64,000 nt of DNA from Cognatishimia coralii (GCF_037478305.1 NZ_JBBGAZ010000011.1:1-64000); one strand, 5' to 3'. Shown: positions 9,253-18,090, numbered from the stretch's first letter. Numbers and translations: made by a program. The notes: generated from the letters alone by a model not told the origin.

Positions 9253-9275
9253 CTCTTGTCAAAAATATCCTGGGG
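9253..9275 (-). repeat. Diverged copy of the GAGTATTT..GGCAAGATGAA intergenic repeat
   Basis: Read on the minus strand this is CCCCAGGATATTTTTGACAAGAG, spread over 23 bases, and it resembles the better-conserved copies at 25431, 36191, 42679 and 51772. Like three of those it lies in a gap between two convergent genes (dinB and the amidohydrolase). The match is partial. A GGGGC/GCCCC hairpin follows at 9294-9307. Confidence 0.45.
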
Positions 9276-9306
9276 TGAGCGACGCATGACGCGAGGGGCA
9301 AAGCCC

Positions 9307-10167
9307 CTATTCTGCCGCCAATTGCTGTGAAGGCCGCCCAATAGCAACTACATCAGAAATGACCCGAGACAATCGTTCCCGCACCTCATCAAACCCGCCA
9401 TGCGGCTCAATCAGCTGTTCATCCATATAGATCGACCTATCAATTTCGATCTGAATCGCATGTTGATTGCGTCCCAAGCGCCCATAGTGCTGGGTCACAT
9501 AAGCGCCGGCAAACGGGGCATTGCGAGCCACGACAAAGCCAGCCGCAGCAAAAGCCGCCTCAACTTGCTCTACGATCTCGCCACTCGCCGAGGTACCAAA
9601 GCGATCCCCAAGCACGATCTCTGGCCGCGTTCCGCTCTTGTCGCGCAAACTGTCCAAAGCCTCTCGCGGCATGGAGTGACAATCCAACAAGATCGCCTGA
9701 CAGAAATTCGCAAGCGCGTCATTCAGCAAAGATTGCAACGTCTTATGGTAGGGACGCCAATAGGTTTCTAAGCGGCTTTCCGCCTCATCCAGCCCGATTT
9801 TGCCGCGATAGATCGCACGTCCATTGGACACCACCCGTGGAATCACCCCGAGTCCAGAGGCCACACGTGGATTGTTCCCAATGCCCCTCACACCGGTGAT
9901 CAAGGCTGGATCAAGCTCATCTGCACTGCGATTGTAATCGACAAAGGCACGCGGCACCCCGGCGCGCAACAGAGGCGCTCCAAACTTGGGCGCAGCGTCA
10001 AAAAGCCTGTCTACAAAGGCGTCTTCCGAGCTTCGGATCGCATGCGCGTTCAAAATCGAGCGTCGCAGGAGCGCATCAGGATAGGCGTTGCCGCTATGGG
10101 GCGACGCGAACACCACAGATGAGGTGCAAGGATCTGGGCGATCCAGCATATAGGCCTGACTGCTCAT
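9307..10167 (-). CDS. N-formylglutamate amidohydrolase family protein
   Basis: About 286 residues of the N-formylglutamate deformylase fold, a zinc hydrolase that removes formate from N-formylglutamate at the end of one histidine degradation route. Visible motifs are VFASPHSGNAYP and ILLDCHSMPRE, which supply metal-binding histidine and acidic residues. I chose the ATG at 10167, which has AGGAGAG upstream; the frame extends to 10317 but would then run up to the tRNA gene. No hut genes are nearby, so the substrate may be a different N-formyl amino acid. Confidence 0.85.
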   Translation of the reverse strand: MSSQAYMLDRPDPCTSSVVFASPHSGNAYPDALLRRSILNAHAIRSSEDAFVDRLFDAAPKFGAPLLRAGVPRAFVDYNRSADELDPALITGVRGIGNNPRVASGLGVIPRVVSNGRAIYRGKIGLDEAESRLETYWRPYHKTLQSLLNDALANFCQAILLDCHSMPREALDSLRDKSGTRPEIVLGDRFGTSASGEIVEQVEAAFAAAGFVVARNAPFAGAYVTQHYGRLGRNQHAIQIEIDRSIYMDEQLIEPHGGFDEVRERLSRVISDVVAIGRPSQQLAAE

Positions 10168-10197
10168 GGACTCTCCTGTTCCATGCATAAGATAGCG

Positions 10198-10215
10198 CGA
10201 AAAAGATATTTTTCG
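10198..10215. promoter_or_regulatory. A/T-rich palindrome upstream of the amidohydrolase gene
   Basis: CGAAAAA (10198-10204) and TTTTTCG (10209-10215) form a perfect 7-bp inverted repeat around GATA. It lies between the amidohydrolase start and the tRNA-Val promoter, so it could be an operator for either. No regulator is suggested by the sequence. Confidence 0.3.
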
Positions 10216-10222
10216 AAAGCCC

Positions 10223-10251
10223 TTGATCCCCCCTGCGACTCCTTTTATAGA
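10223..10251 (+). promoter_or_regulatory. Sigma-70 promoter for tRNA-Val (and perhaps rpmJ)
   Basis: TTGATC at 10223-10228, an exact 17-bp spacer, and TATAGA at 10246-10251 make a strong housekeeping promoter. The expected start is near 10258, about 60 nt before the mature tRNA. Confidence 0.75.
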
Positions 10252-10261
10252 CGCCTCCACC

Positions 10262-10286
10262 AGCGCGGACTTCCGCGCTCCTTTTT
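10262..10286 (+). terminator. Terminator-like hairpin between promoter and tRNA-Val
   Basis: AGCGCGGA and TCCGCGCT (10262-10269, 10272-10279) form a GC-rich stem, followed by CCTTTTT. It looks like an intrinsic terminator but lies between a strong promoter and the tRNA. It may be an attenuator, a processing signal, or chance. Confidence 0.45.
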
Positions 10287-10317
10287 CTTGAGGAGCAGGG
10301 ATTTGCAAAGGTTTCAT

Positions 10318-10392
10318 GGGCGATTAGCTCAGCGGTAGAGCACTTCGTTGACATCGAAGGGGTCACTAGTTCGATCCTAGTATCGCCCACCA
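10318..10392 (+). tRNA. tRNA-Val (anticodon GAC)
   Basis: The cloverleaf closes by eye: acceptor GGGCGAT with ATCGCCC, D arm GCTCAGCGGTAGAGC, anticodon stem CTTCG/CGAAG with loop TTGACAT (anticodon GAC, reading GUC and GUU), short variable loop, and T arm CTAGTTCGATCCTAG. The 3' CCA is encoded (10390-10392). A good promoter lies upstream and rpmJ 78 bp downstream on the same strand. Confidence 0.97.
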
Positions 10393-10469
10393 TGAATTCA
10401 TCGCTTGGATCAAGGTCCAGGTAGCCCGCTAACCAGGCGCATGTCGCGCCGCGAAATGAGGAGAAGGCC

Positions 10470-10595
10470 ATGAAGGTCAAGAACTCGCTCCGCTCGCTCA
10501 AGCAGCGTCACCGCGACTGCCGTGTTGTGCGCCGTAAGGGCCGCGTTTATGTGATCAACAAAACGCAACGCCGGTTCAAAGCACGTCAGGGCTAA
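10470..10595 (+). CDS. rpmJ: Ribosomal protein L36 (bL36)
   Basis: A 41-residue, very basic protein of the large ribosomal subunit, starting MKVKNSLRSLKQRHRDC and ending RFKARQG. It is the C-minus type: it lacks the four zinc-binding cysteines of the other L36 form and has a single Cys. A strong ribosome site (GAGGAGAAGG) sits before the ATG. It may be co-transcribed with tRNA-Val, and a strong terminator follows. Confidence 0.97.
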   Translation: MKVKNSLRSLKQRHRDCRVVRRKGRVYVINKTQRRFKARQG

Positions 10596-10623
10596 GCCCA
10601 AAACGGACTTGCTTCGTAAAAAA

Positions 10624-10648
10624 GGCCGCTCTTTTGGGCGGCTTTTTT
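10624..10648 (+). terminator. Rho-independent terminator of rpmJ
   Basis: GCCGC (10625-10629) pairs with GCGGC (10638-10642), flanked by an A run before and six T after. It lies 29 bp past the rpmJ stop. Confidence 0.9.
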
Positions 10649-10670
10649 GATTCTGGGATTCCGGTTCCTG

Positions 10671-11660
10671 CTAGGCTTTCCCGGCCTGTGCAACGATCGG
10701 GCGATTGTTCTTCATATGCCGCGCCATCAATTTATTCGTCCGCTTGCGAGACGGAATTGGGCGTGCCGGCATCGTATAGACTTCGCCGCCACCGACATGC
10801 GGGAACAGGGAAATAAGCTCTTTAACAGCCTCCGCCCCGAGGGATTTCATAATGCCTGGCCCGATCAAAAGGCTTTCCGTCTCGGCGCCCTCGGCAAGGA
10901 TGATTTCATGATCATCAAAGACCAGATGAAAATAGCCGACATCAGTCAGAGAAGAGTCCACAAAGACCCCCGGAACCTCCAACAGCTTGGCCGCTGCAAC
11001 CAAAACCTCGGCCTGCCCGAACATGCGCTGCGCGATGGCTGATTTGATCACCATGCGATGCTGCCGAGACACCAAAAGATCCCGAGTCGGCATGCCGCCA
11101 CCAAGCGCCCCGGCGACAATGCGGATAGGACGCAGATGCGGACTTCGCACCTGTCGTTTTTGCGAAACAGTGGTCGACATCACCCCGCGCAAGGTCAGAA
11201 CACGCCCATCGGCGGCGCAAATCTTGTCGCCTTCTTCCAAATCTTGAACAGCGCGCGGTCCGTTCGGAGTCGCAACCCGTGTTCCTGCAACCAGACACGC
11301 AGGACCTAGCAGATCTACATCCAGAGACCCCGAGCCTGTGACGTAGGTCGTAGACACGAGCGAAGACTCTTTAAGCACAGTGCCGTCCGTCGGCGTGAAC
11401 ACTTCGCGCCCGTCTGCCAGATACAGCGTGGTACCTGTCACCGTCGTTTGGCCGCCGCCCGGCAGGCGCACTGTGATTGTATCGCCCGGATAGGCTCGGA
11501 TCACATCGCTGCCATCGATGCTATCGCCGCCCTCACGACCGATGTCGCCATCATCATCGGCATCGATCATGTCAAACGTATAGACATGCAACGTGTTCCC
11601 CGCTGGAGGCGGAGAAAACGCGTCAATCAGCCAGAACTGATCGGTATAGGACGCTGGCAT
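10671..11660 (-). CDS. Hint (hedgehog/intein) domain protein
   Basis: About 329 residues. The first 120 form an unrecognised acidic, beta-rich segment with an Asp/Gly-rich stretch (DADDDGDIGREGGDSIDGSD) that could bind calcium. Residues 122 to about 270 are a Hint autoprocessing domain: it opens CLVAGTRVATPNGPRAVQDLEEGD with the nucleophilic Cys at 122 and carries a later histidine block (LLVSRQHRMVI). Hint domains cleave the chain before that Cys. No signal peptide is seen. Such proteins are frequent in Rhodobacteraceae but their role is not known to me. I chose the ATG at 11660 over a TTG at 11678, as AGAGAG lies upstream. The caspase-like gene lies 119 bp upstream on the same strand. Confidence 0.85.
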   Translation of the reverse strand: MPASYTDQFWLIDAFSPPPAGNTLHVYTFDMIDADDDGDIGREGGDSIDGSDVIRAYPGDTITVRLPGGGQTTVTGTTLYLADGREVFTPTDGTVLKESSLVSTTYVTGSGSLDVDLLGPACLVAGTRVATPNGPRAVQDLEEGDKICAADGRVLTLRGVMSTTVSQKRQVRSPHLRPIRIVAGALGGGMPTRDLLVSRQHRMVIKSAIAQRMFGQAEVLVAAAKLLEVPGVFVDSSLTDVGYFHLVFDDHEIILAEGAETESLLIGPGIMKSLGAEAVKELISLFPHVGGGEVYTMPARPIPSRKRTNKLMARHMKNNRPIVAQAGKA

Positions 11661-11779
11661 AGCTGCTCTCTTGCTCAACCGGCCCAGATTTGCGGGCTCT
11701 TTGTCTAATTAGAACAGCGAATACCACGCCCGGACGGAAAAATCGAGGCGTGGCAGCAAGTTACAACCAACGGGAGAAC

Positions 11780-13399
11780 TCAACCTCCGAGCAATAACCT
11801 TACCATTGTGGCTTGGTCGATATAGCCAGTCACGTTCAACCCACGTGCCTTTTGAAAGCGCCGGATTGCGCGGCGGGTTGAAGCATCGAACTCTCCGTCC
11901 ACTGTCCCAGGATCCAATCCCAAACCAGAGAGTCTCCCTTCGATCAGCAGGCGGGTGGCCGAATTGCGCGCTACGGCGTTTTCGGTCGCGCCAAATTGCG
12001 CGCGCAGCTGTTCCGAACGGGCTTCTTCTTCCAGCTCTGCAATCCGAGTTTTCGCAGTCTCTGCAAAGGCCCCGTCGGGGTAGTCCGCAAGGAAATCCTC
12101 ATAGGCTTGAATCGTATTATCCGCCTCAGCACGATCCCAAGCGGCGCGTTCCCGACCGCTCAGCTCGGCACGCCGTTCGGCTTCAAAATCCGCAATACCG
12201 TCGCGGGCGATATCGGCGAAGATTCCGTCAGGATAGCGATCCAGATACAGGCGGTAGTCTTCTTCCAGACCGGTGATGCCGGTTGCATTCCAATAGGCAC
12301 GGTCCCGCGCCTCTTCGACCAGACGACGACGGCGGGCTTCTTCTTCAAGCTCGGCTGCGCGACGGGCTGCGACTTCCGTCAACAATGACAGTTGGTCGCG
12401 ATCAAGAAACCCATGCGGCTCGAGGCGATTGTCTTCTTGCCACGCCACGATAGCGCGCCGCGTCGCAGGGCCAAAGACGCCATCAATGCCGCGCGGGTCA
12501 TAACCCAACAGCGCCAGAGACCGTTGGATTTCTTGGCGCTTAGACCGGTTCAACCGCAGATCCGTCTCAGCCTGTTTGATGGCCGCCTCGCGGTCTTGCT
12601 CAGTCCCGATGATCGCCTGCGCGGCTTGATCCGCAAACAGACCGTCGGGATAGCGATTGAGATAGGCGTCATAGGCCTCTGGTGTGCCGATGTCGCGCAC
12701 AGCGCTCCAATAGGCCAGCTCACCGATATCCTCAGGCGGCTCGCTTTCGGCCACCGTAAAGGCCGTTGTGCTGGAGACGTACCCGTCGACCGTAGCGCCA
12801 GATGAGGCCAGTTCTGCCGTCGTCGATCCTGGCCTTAAAAGCGCGTTGATCGCCCGTTGCACCTGACGAGATGTTCCGGACACAGAGGTCACGCCCTGCG
12901 GTAAATTCAGCGCACCAAGGCCGTTTTCAAGGTCAACCAATCCATCCAGCGGGCGCGGGCTGGGAATGGTCGCCAGAACGGCGCTGCCGGCAGAGGATCC
13001 AAGCGCGCGGTCCAACAGATAGAAGGGCAGAGCCTTGCTTCCCAGATCATAGCGATCCGGCGTGCGCCCGCCTTGCGACATGATCCACGTGCGCTCATCA
13101 TCATGGACGATATGCCCCCGCAACAGGATAATCGTACGCCCCGGTTCTCCTTGGGTTGCGGCCTCCAGTGCAAAGACGGCCGCGCGCATCCGTGACAGGG
13201 TCGGGTTGTCGAGCCGGTCGACCTCGAAGCCTTCGGAAATCAGGCGCGACCGGATCGCATTGATCCGCCCGTCACTCGGCAGATCGGTCAGATGTTTGTA
13301 ATTGCTCAGATCCACGATCAAAGCGCGATCTTTGGCACTGGCGGCAGAGGCCAGCAACGCGGTAACCATCGCGGCAACGGCCGCCCACTTCATACGCAT
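11780..13399 (-). CDS. Secreted caspase-fold protein without catalytic Cys, with two peptidoglycan-binding domains
   Basis: 539 residues. An N-terminal signal peptide (MKWAAVAAMVTALLASAASA) is followed by a caspase p20-like fold (DRALIVDLSNYKHLTDLP, then ILLRGHIVHDD at about residue 96, where the caspase His would be). There is no cysteine anywhere in the protein, so the protease dyad is incomplete. After this come three related units with the pattern W..(x)..Y..YL..YPDG.FA..A at about 230-262, 369-400 and 421-450, and two peptidoglycan-binding-type-1 domains at about 288-342 and 482-538. Glu/Arg-rich helical linkers separate them. The likely role is cell-wall binding or scaffolding in the periplasm. 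It is probably the first gene of a unit with the Hint protein. Confidence 0.85.
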   Translation of the reverse strand: MRMKWAAVAAMVTALLASAASAKDRALIVDLSNYKHLTDLPSDGRINAIRSRLISEGFEVDRLDNPTLSRMRAAVFALEAATQGEPGRTIILLRGHIVHDDERTWIMSQGGRTPDRYDLGSKALPFYLLDRALGSSAGSAVLATIPSPRPLDGLVDLENGLGALNLPQGVTSVSGTSRQVQRAINALLRPGSTTAELASSGATVDGYVSSTTAFTVAESEPPEDIGELAYWSAVRDIGTPEAYDAYLNRYPDGLFADQAAQAIIGTEQDREAAIKQAETDLRLNRSKRQEIQRSLALLGYDPRGIDGVFGPATRRAIVAWQEDNRLEPHGFLDRDQLSLLTEVAARRAAELEEEARRRRLVEEARDRAYWNATGITGLEEDYRLYLDRYPDGIFADIARDGIADFEAERRAELSGRERAAWDRAEADNTIQAYEDFLADYPDGAFAETAKTRIAELEEEARSEQLRAQFGATENAVARNSATRLLIEGRLSGLGLDPGTVDGEFDASTRRAIRRFQKARGLNVTGYIDQATMVRLLLGG

Positions 13400-13507
13400 A
13401 AATAGAACTCCTTACATGCGTTTGCATGCATCCCCAGACACAGTCTGCGCCAGAATCGGGCGTTTGGGAAGGTTCTTACGACGTCAGCTCAGGGGGAAAA
13501 TCGCGGA

Positions 13508-14731
13508 TCAACTGTCGTAGCTGCGTTGGTCTTCGATCACCAGACCATCGTTAGGCAGGCTGCCCGGCGCCACCAATTCGACCTTGCCGCGCAGTTTCAA
13601 AACGCTGGCGATACTGTCCTCATAGGCACCTGCGTCCTGCGCCTCGGTCTCTATCTGGACTGTCATGATGTCTTTCTCGTCCGCGCGGCTCGCGATGACG
13701 CGCGCACGGCGGACGTCTTCGTGTTTCGCGACCAAAGCGGCCACCTGTTCGGGGCGCACGAACATGCCTTTGATCTTGGTGGTTTGATCCGCACGACCCA
13801 TCCAGCCCTTGATGCGCATATTGGTGCGGCCACAGGGGCTTTGGCCCTCAAGCACGGCGGACATGTCGCCAGTGGCAAAACGAATGAGCGGATAATCTGG
13901 GTTCAATGTGGTCACGACGACCTCGCCGACCTCACCCGGAGCCACCGGATTGCCGGTGCCGGGGGTGACGATCTCGACGATCACGCCTTCATCAACAATC
14001 ATGCCCTCCATCGCGTCGGACTCGTAGGCGATATTGCCAAGATCCGCCGTGGCATAGCATTGGAGGCAGGTAATGCCTCGATCCGCATACTCCTGACGCA
14101 AACTTGGGAAAAGCGCCCCACCCCCGACAGCGGCTTTCGTGATCCCAAGCGACACGCCCAATTCAGCAGCCTTGTCCAGAATGACCTTCAGGTAATCTGG
14201 CGTCCCCGCATAAGCCGTTACGCCCATCGCTGCCGCGGCTGAGACCTGCAGTTCCGTCTGACCCGTTCCAGCTGGAAGAACCGTCGCCCCAACAGCCCGC
14301 GCGCCGTTTTCAAAGATCATGCCAGCGGGCGTGAGATGATAGCCGAAACAGTTCTGCACCACGTCCATCTCAGTCACGCCGCAGGCATGCAAAAACCGCC
14401 CCATCCGCCACCAATCGCGTGTCATTCCGCCCGGTTCATAAATTGGGCCCGGAGACTGAAAGATATGCGCGAACTCGGTCACAGGAATGGCGTTGAACCC
14501 ACCCAACGGCGGCTTCTCACTCTGCGCTTGCACCAGATCCGACTTGCGCAGGATCGGCAGCTTAGAGAGCGCCTTCGCATCCGTCACATTCGCCGGGTTC
14601 ACCTCTGCAAACCGCGCCGCATAGCCCGACAAAACCTTAGCCCGCGCAATCTGTTGCGGCAGCGCCATGGCCAAATCATTGGCGCGCTGATCGGCGGTTC
14701 TGGTCTCTAGGGCATCGAAGTAGCGGCTCAT
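13508..14731 (-). CDS. Phenylacetate-CoA ligase family (PaaK-like) enzyme
   Basis: 407 residues of the adenylate-forming PaaK family, which joins an aromatic or related acid to CoA using ATP. The acyl-adenylate core is visible (TLNPDYPLIRFATGDMS, then KGWMGRADQTTKIKGMFV, containing the conserved hinge and substrate-closing region). It is the last gene of the liv-type cluster, and the substrate is unknown; phenylacetate degradation genes are absent nearby. An AGGAGA ribosome site precedes the ATG. Paired with the acyl-CoA synthetase at the other end of the cluster, it suggests uptake plus CoA activation of an acid. Confidence 0.88.
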   Translation of the reverse strand: MSRYFDALETRTADQRANDLAMALPQQIARAKVLSGYAARFAEVNPANVTDAKALSKLPILRKSDLVQAQSEKPPLGGFNAIPVTEFAHIFQSPGPIYEPGGMTRDWWRMGRFLHACGVTEMDVVQNCFGYHLTPAGMIFENGARAVGATVLPAGTGQTELQVSAAAAMGVTAYAGTPDYLKVILDKAAELGVSLGITKAAVGGGALFPSLRQEYADRGITCLQCYATADLGNIAYESDAMEGMIVDEGVIVEIVTPGTGNPVAPGEVGEVVVTTLNPDYPLIRFATGDMSAVLEGQSPCGRTNMRIKGWMGRADQTTKIKGMFVRPEQVAALVAKHEDVRRARVIASRADEKDIMTVQIETEAQDAGAYEDSIASVLKLRGKVELVAPGSLPNDGLVIEDQRSYDS

Positions 14732-14772
14732 GGTGTCTCCTGTCGCTCGTGGGTTGGGGTGAAACGCGGGGC

Positions 14773-15597
14773 TTAGCTCAGCCAGCGTTTGCGGCGACGA
14801 TACGAGCGCACATCGCGGAAGGACTTGCGGCCTTCGTCTGACATGCCGAGGTAGAATTCTTTGACGTCCGGGTTCTCGCGCAGCTCGGCGGCGGGGCCGT
14901 CCATCACGACGCGACCGGATTCCAGAATGTAGCCGTAGTGCGCAAAGCGCAGCGCCACATTGGTGTTCTGTTCGGCCAAAAGGAAGGTCACGCCTTCATT
15001 TTCATTGACCGACTTCACGATCTCAAAGATCTGCTCCACCAGTTGCGGCGCAAGGCCCATCGAAGGCTCGTCCAAGAGGATCGTCTCAGGCCGGCTCATC
15101 AAGGCGCGGCCCAGCGCGAGCATCTGCTGCTCGCCGCCCGAGGTATAGCCCGCTTGGCTCTTACGGCGCTCTTTGAGGCGGGGAAAATATGTATAAACCA
15201 TCTCAAGATCCTGCTGGATCTCGGCCCCAGAGGCGCTGCGTGTATAGGCACCGGTCATGAGGTTTTCTTCGACTGTGAGGTGTTCAAAACAGTGACGGCC
15301 TTCCATCACCTGAATGACCCCGCGCTTGACCAAAGCCGCCGGATCCAGATCCTGAATACGGTCACCGCGATAGGTGATCTGGCCTTTGGTGACTTCACCG
15401 CGCTCGGAATGCAGCAGGTTAGAGACCGCCTTAAGCGTCGTCGTCTTGCCCGCACCATTGCCGCCCAGCAAAGCGGTGATGCCGCCCTTGGGGACGCTCA
15501 GGCTCACGCCTTTGAGCACGAGGATCACGTGGTTGTAGATCACTTCGATGTTGTTGACCTCAAGCAGGGTCTCATCTTGTGGGGCCGCATCCAGCAT
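14773..15597 (-). CDS. Branched-chain-amino-acid-type ABC transporter ATPase (LivF family)
   Basis: 274 residues, cytoplasmic ATPase. Walker A is GGNGAGKTTTLKAV, the signature is SGGEQQMLALGRAL, and Walker B is TILLDEPSMGLAP; the H-loop position near FLLAEQNTN carries Gln rather than His, as is usual in LivF. The C terminus is extended and basic (SFRDVRSYRRRKRWLS), about 30 residues longer than typical LivF. It works with LivG, LivH, LivM and the binding protein just upstream. Confidence 0.93.
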   Translation of the reverse strand: MLDAAPQDETLLEVNNIEVIYNHVILVLKGVSLSVPKGGITALLGGNGAGKTTTLKAVSNLLHSERGEVTKGQITYRGDRIQDLDPAALVKRGVIQVMEGRHCFEHLTVEENLMTGAYTRSASGAEIQQDLEMVYTYFPRLKERRKSQAGYTSGGEQQMLALGRALMSRPETILLDEPSMGLAPQLVEQIFEIVKSVNENEGVTFLLAEQNTNVALRFAHYGYILESGRVVMDGPAAELRENPDVKEFYLGMSDEGRKSFRDVRSYRRRKRWLS

Positions 15598-15661
15598 GAG
15601 TTTGAATTCCTTAATAGGTTGGATGCCCCGGCCCGCATTTGGCAGGCCGGAGCAATGTCAC

Positions 15662-16942
15662 TTAGCTGCAGTTAGACGCGATGTTGTTCTCAGCCGCGTA
15701 GGCCGCGCTGTCTGCTTCGACCAGCGCGCCGATCACTTCGCCGTCTGTCGCCGCAAAGTCAGAGATCAGAGACCAAGTCTTGGACCCAGCATCCCACTGC
15801 GCAACGCCCACAAGGCCTTCGCCGCCGTGGTTCTCACAGGAGACGTCGAAGGAAGGGCCGAAGTTAGGCATGCCCAAAGCCGCCATCTTCTCTTCGGTGA
15901 TCGAGAGCGCTTCCATACCGTCGCGCATCATGCCCGGGGTGATGTCTGCCACGCCGTGGATGCCCTGTGCGGTCTTGATCGCCTCGGCTGCGAGCATCGC
16001 GGCATAGAGACCACGGTTGTAAAGCACGTTGCCAACTTGATCGCCTGCACCTGCCGCTTTGCCCGCATCAACGACGTATTTGTTGATGTCGTCAAAAACC
16101 GGGAAGTCACGACCCACGTTGTGGAAGGCCAGCGCCTTATAGCCGTTGGACTTGTCGCCCGCTGGCAGCACGTCATGCTCTGCACCGGACCACCAGATGC
16201 CGATGAAGTTCTCCATTGGGAAACGGATGTTCGCCGCTTCTTGGATCGCCACCTGGTTCATCACGCCCCAGCCCCACATCAGGACAAAGTCAGGACGGTC
16301 ACGACGGATTTGCAGCCACTGGGACTTCTGTTCCTGACCTGGGTGATCCACTGGCAGGAGGCTCAGCTCGTAGCCATGCTTGGCAGACAGCTCTTCCAGA
16401 GTACGGATCGGCTCTTTGCCGTAAGCAGAGTTGTGATAGACCAGCGCGATTTTCTTGCCGGACAAGTCACCGCCGTTTTCCGCGAGCAGATAGTTGATCG
16501 CGCCGGACGCGCCGTTCCAGTAGTTGCCAGGGTAGTTGAAGGTGTGGCTGAACACGTCGCCGTTCGCGGCAGATGTCCGGCCATAACCCATAGTGTGCAT
16601 TGGAATGTCATCCGCGGTGGTCTTTGGGATCAGCTGATAGGTGATACCGGTAGACAGCGGTTGATAGACCAGAGCGCCTTCGCCCTTGGTGGACTCATAG
16701 CATTCAACGCCTTTTTCGGTGTTGTAGCCGGTTTCGCATTCAATCACACGCACAGGCACGCCGCCGATGCCACCGTCACGCTCGTTGAGCAGGGTGAAGT
16801 AATCTTCATAGCCATCCGCGAACGGGATGCCACCCGCTGCGTAAGGGCCGGTCCGGTAGCTGAGCGACGGGATCACAAGATCCGCCAGAACCGGGCTTGC
16901 CGCCATCACGGCGCCGACTGCCAATGTTGCTAGTTTCTTCAT
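15662..16942 (-). CDS. Periplasmic substrate-binding protein of the HAAT family
   Basis: 426 residues with a Sec signal peptide (MKKLATLAVGAVMAASPVLA) and the Leu/Ile/Val-binding-protein fold (Peripla_BP_6). The ribosome site is strong (GGGAGGAGA), as expected for a binding protein made in excess. Relatives bind branched-chain amino acids, amides, urea or aromatic acids. With two CoA ligases in the same cluster, an organic acid is more likely than an amino acid, but this is inference from context. Confidence 0.92.
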   Translation of the reverse strand: MKKLATLAVGAVMAASPVLADLVIPSLSYRTGPYAAGGIPFADGYEDYFTLLNERDGGIGGVPVRVIECETGYNTEKGVECYESTKGEGALVYQPLSTGITYQLIPKTTADDIPMHTMGYGRTSAANGDVFSHTFNYPGNYWNGASGAINYLLAENGGDLSGKKIALVYHNSAYGKEPIRTLEELSAKHGYELSLLPVDHPGQEQKSQWLQIRRDRPDFVLMWGWGVMNQVAIQEAANIRFPMENFIGIWWSGAEHDVLPAGDKSNGYKALAFHNVGRDFPVFDDINKYVVDAGKAAGAGDQVGNVLYNRGLYAAMLAAEAIKTAQGIHGVADITPGMMRDGMEALSITEEKMAALGMPNFGPSFDVSCENHGGEGLVGVAQWDAGSKTWSLISDFAATDGEVIGALVEADSAAYAAENNIASNCS

Positions 16943-17013
16943 AGGGTGTCTCCTCCCATTGGTTGACCCATGATTAGGTGGCGGGTTGGCCCGCCTTGTC
17001 AGCTTGGCCCCTC

Positions 17014-18090
17014 TTAGTGAGGGAAGGGCCAGAGCCGTAGTTTCTCCTTGGCGACGCGCCAGAGTTGCGCGAGGCCATGGGGTTCCGCGATCAGGAAGAT
17101 CACAATCAGTGCTCCGATGATCAGGAATTCGAGATGCGCTGCGAGGTCGGTTGGCCAGCCCAGACCGCCCACAAGCACGTTTTTCAAAAGGACGGGCAGC
17201 AGGACAAGGAAAGCCGCGCCAGCAAAGCTGCCGAAGATGGATCCAAGGCCACCGATGATAATCATAAAGAGGACAAGGAAGCTTTTGTTGATGCCAAAGA
17301 CTTCGCCCACCTCAACCGCGCCCAGATAGACCGAGAAGAACAGCGCGCCCGAGACACCGACAAAGAAGCCCGAGACCGCAAAGGCCGAGATCTTGGCTTT
17401 CAGCGGGTTCACCCCGATGATTTCCGCCGCAATATCCATGTCGCGGATTGCCATCCAGGTCCGGCCTATTGTGCCGCGTGTCAGATTGCGGGCGATCAGA
17501 GCCAGCACGGTCAGGAACACGAGGCAGAAGAGGTATTTCGCCCAGGCGTCCGCATTTGGACCGGTGATGGTGATGTCAAAGAGGCTGCGCTCCGGCGAGT
17601 TGATCTGACCCGAGGCCGAGTAATTGTAGAACCATGGCACGCGGTTAAAGAGCCACACGAGGAAGAACTGCGCAGCCAGCGTCGCCACCGCGAGGTAGAA
17701 GCCTTTGATCCGCAGGGATGGCAAGCCAAAGAGGACACAGACAAAGGCCGTGATCCCGCCCGAGATGATGATGTGGAAGAACAGGTTGATCTCGGGAAAT
17801 CCGGTCATCAGCTTGTAGCATGCATAGGCGCCCACAGCCATGAACCCGCCGGTCCCTAGGCTGACCTGACCGCAGTAACCCACGAGAATGTTCAGACCGA
17901 TTGCCGCAATCGCATAGATCAGGAACGGCAGAAAGATCGCGTTGACCCAGTAGTCGTTGATCAGGAAGGGAATGACCGCAAAGGCTGCGAACATCACCGC
18001 GTAATACCGATAGCGATCAAACTTGATCGGAAAGGTCTGGTTGTCGTCTTTATAGGTGGTTTTGAAGTCACCGGCTTCACGATAGAACAT
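17014..18090 (-). CDS. ABC transporter permease (LivM family)
   Basis: 358 residues with about ten hydrophobic segments and the LivM cytoplasmic-loop motif near GRTWMAIRDMDIAAEIIGVNPLKAKISAF, which contacts the ATPase. The N terminus has a hydrophilic 30-residue lead. It starts two bases after the LivH stop, so the two permeases are tightly coupled. Confidence 0.94.
   Translation of the reverse strand: MFYREAGDFKTTYKDDNQTFPIKFDRYRYYAVMFAAFAVIPFLINDYWVNAIFLPFLIYAIAAIGLNILVGYCGQVSLGTGGFMAVGAYACYKLMTGFPEINLFFHIIISGGITAFVCVLFGLPSLRIKGFYLAVATLAAQFFLVWLFNRVPWFYNYSASGQINSPERSLFDITITGPNADAWAKYLFCLVFLTVLALIARNLTRGTIGRTWMAIRDMDIAAEIIGVNPLKAKISAFAVSGFFVGVSGALFFSVYLGAVEVGEVFGINKSFLVLFMIIIGGLGSIFGSFAGAAFLVLLPVLLKNVLVGGLGWPTDLAAHLEFLIIGALIVIFLIAEPHGLAQLWRVAKEKLRLWPFPH

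Noticed and set aside
16146..16611. Several open frames antisense to the binding-protein gene
   Set aside because: They mirror the codon bias of the real gene and have no independent features.
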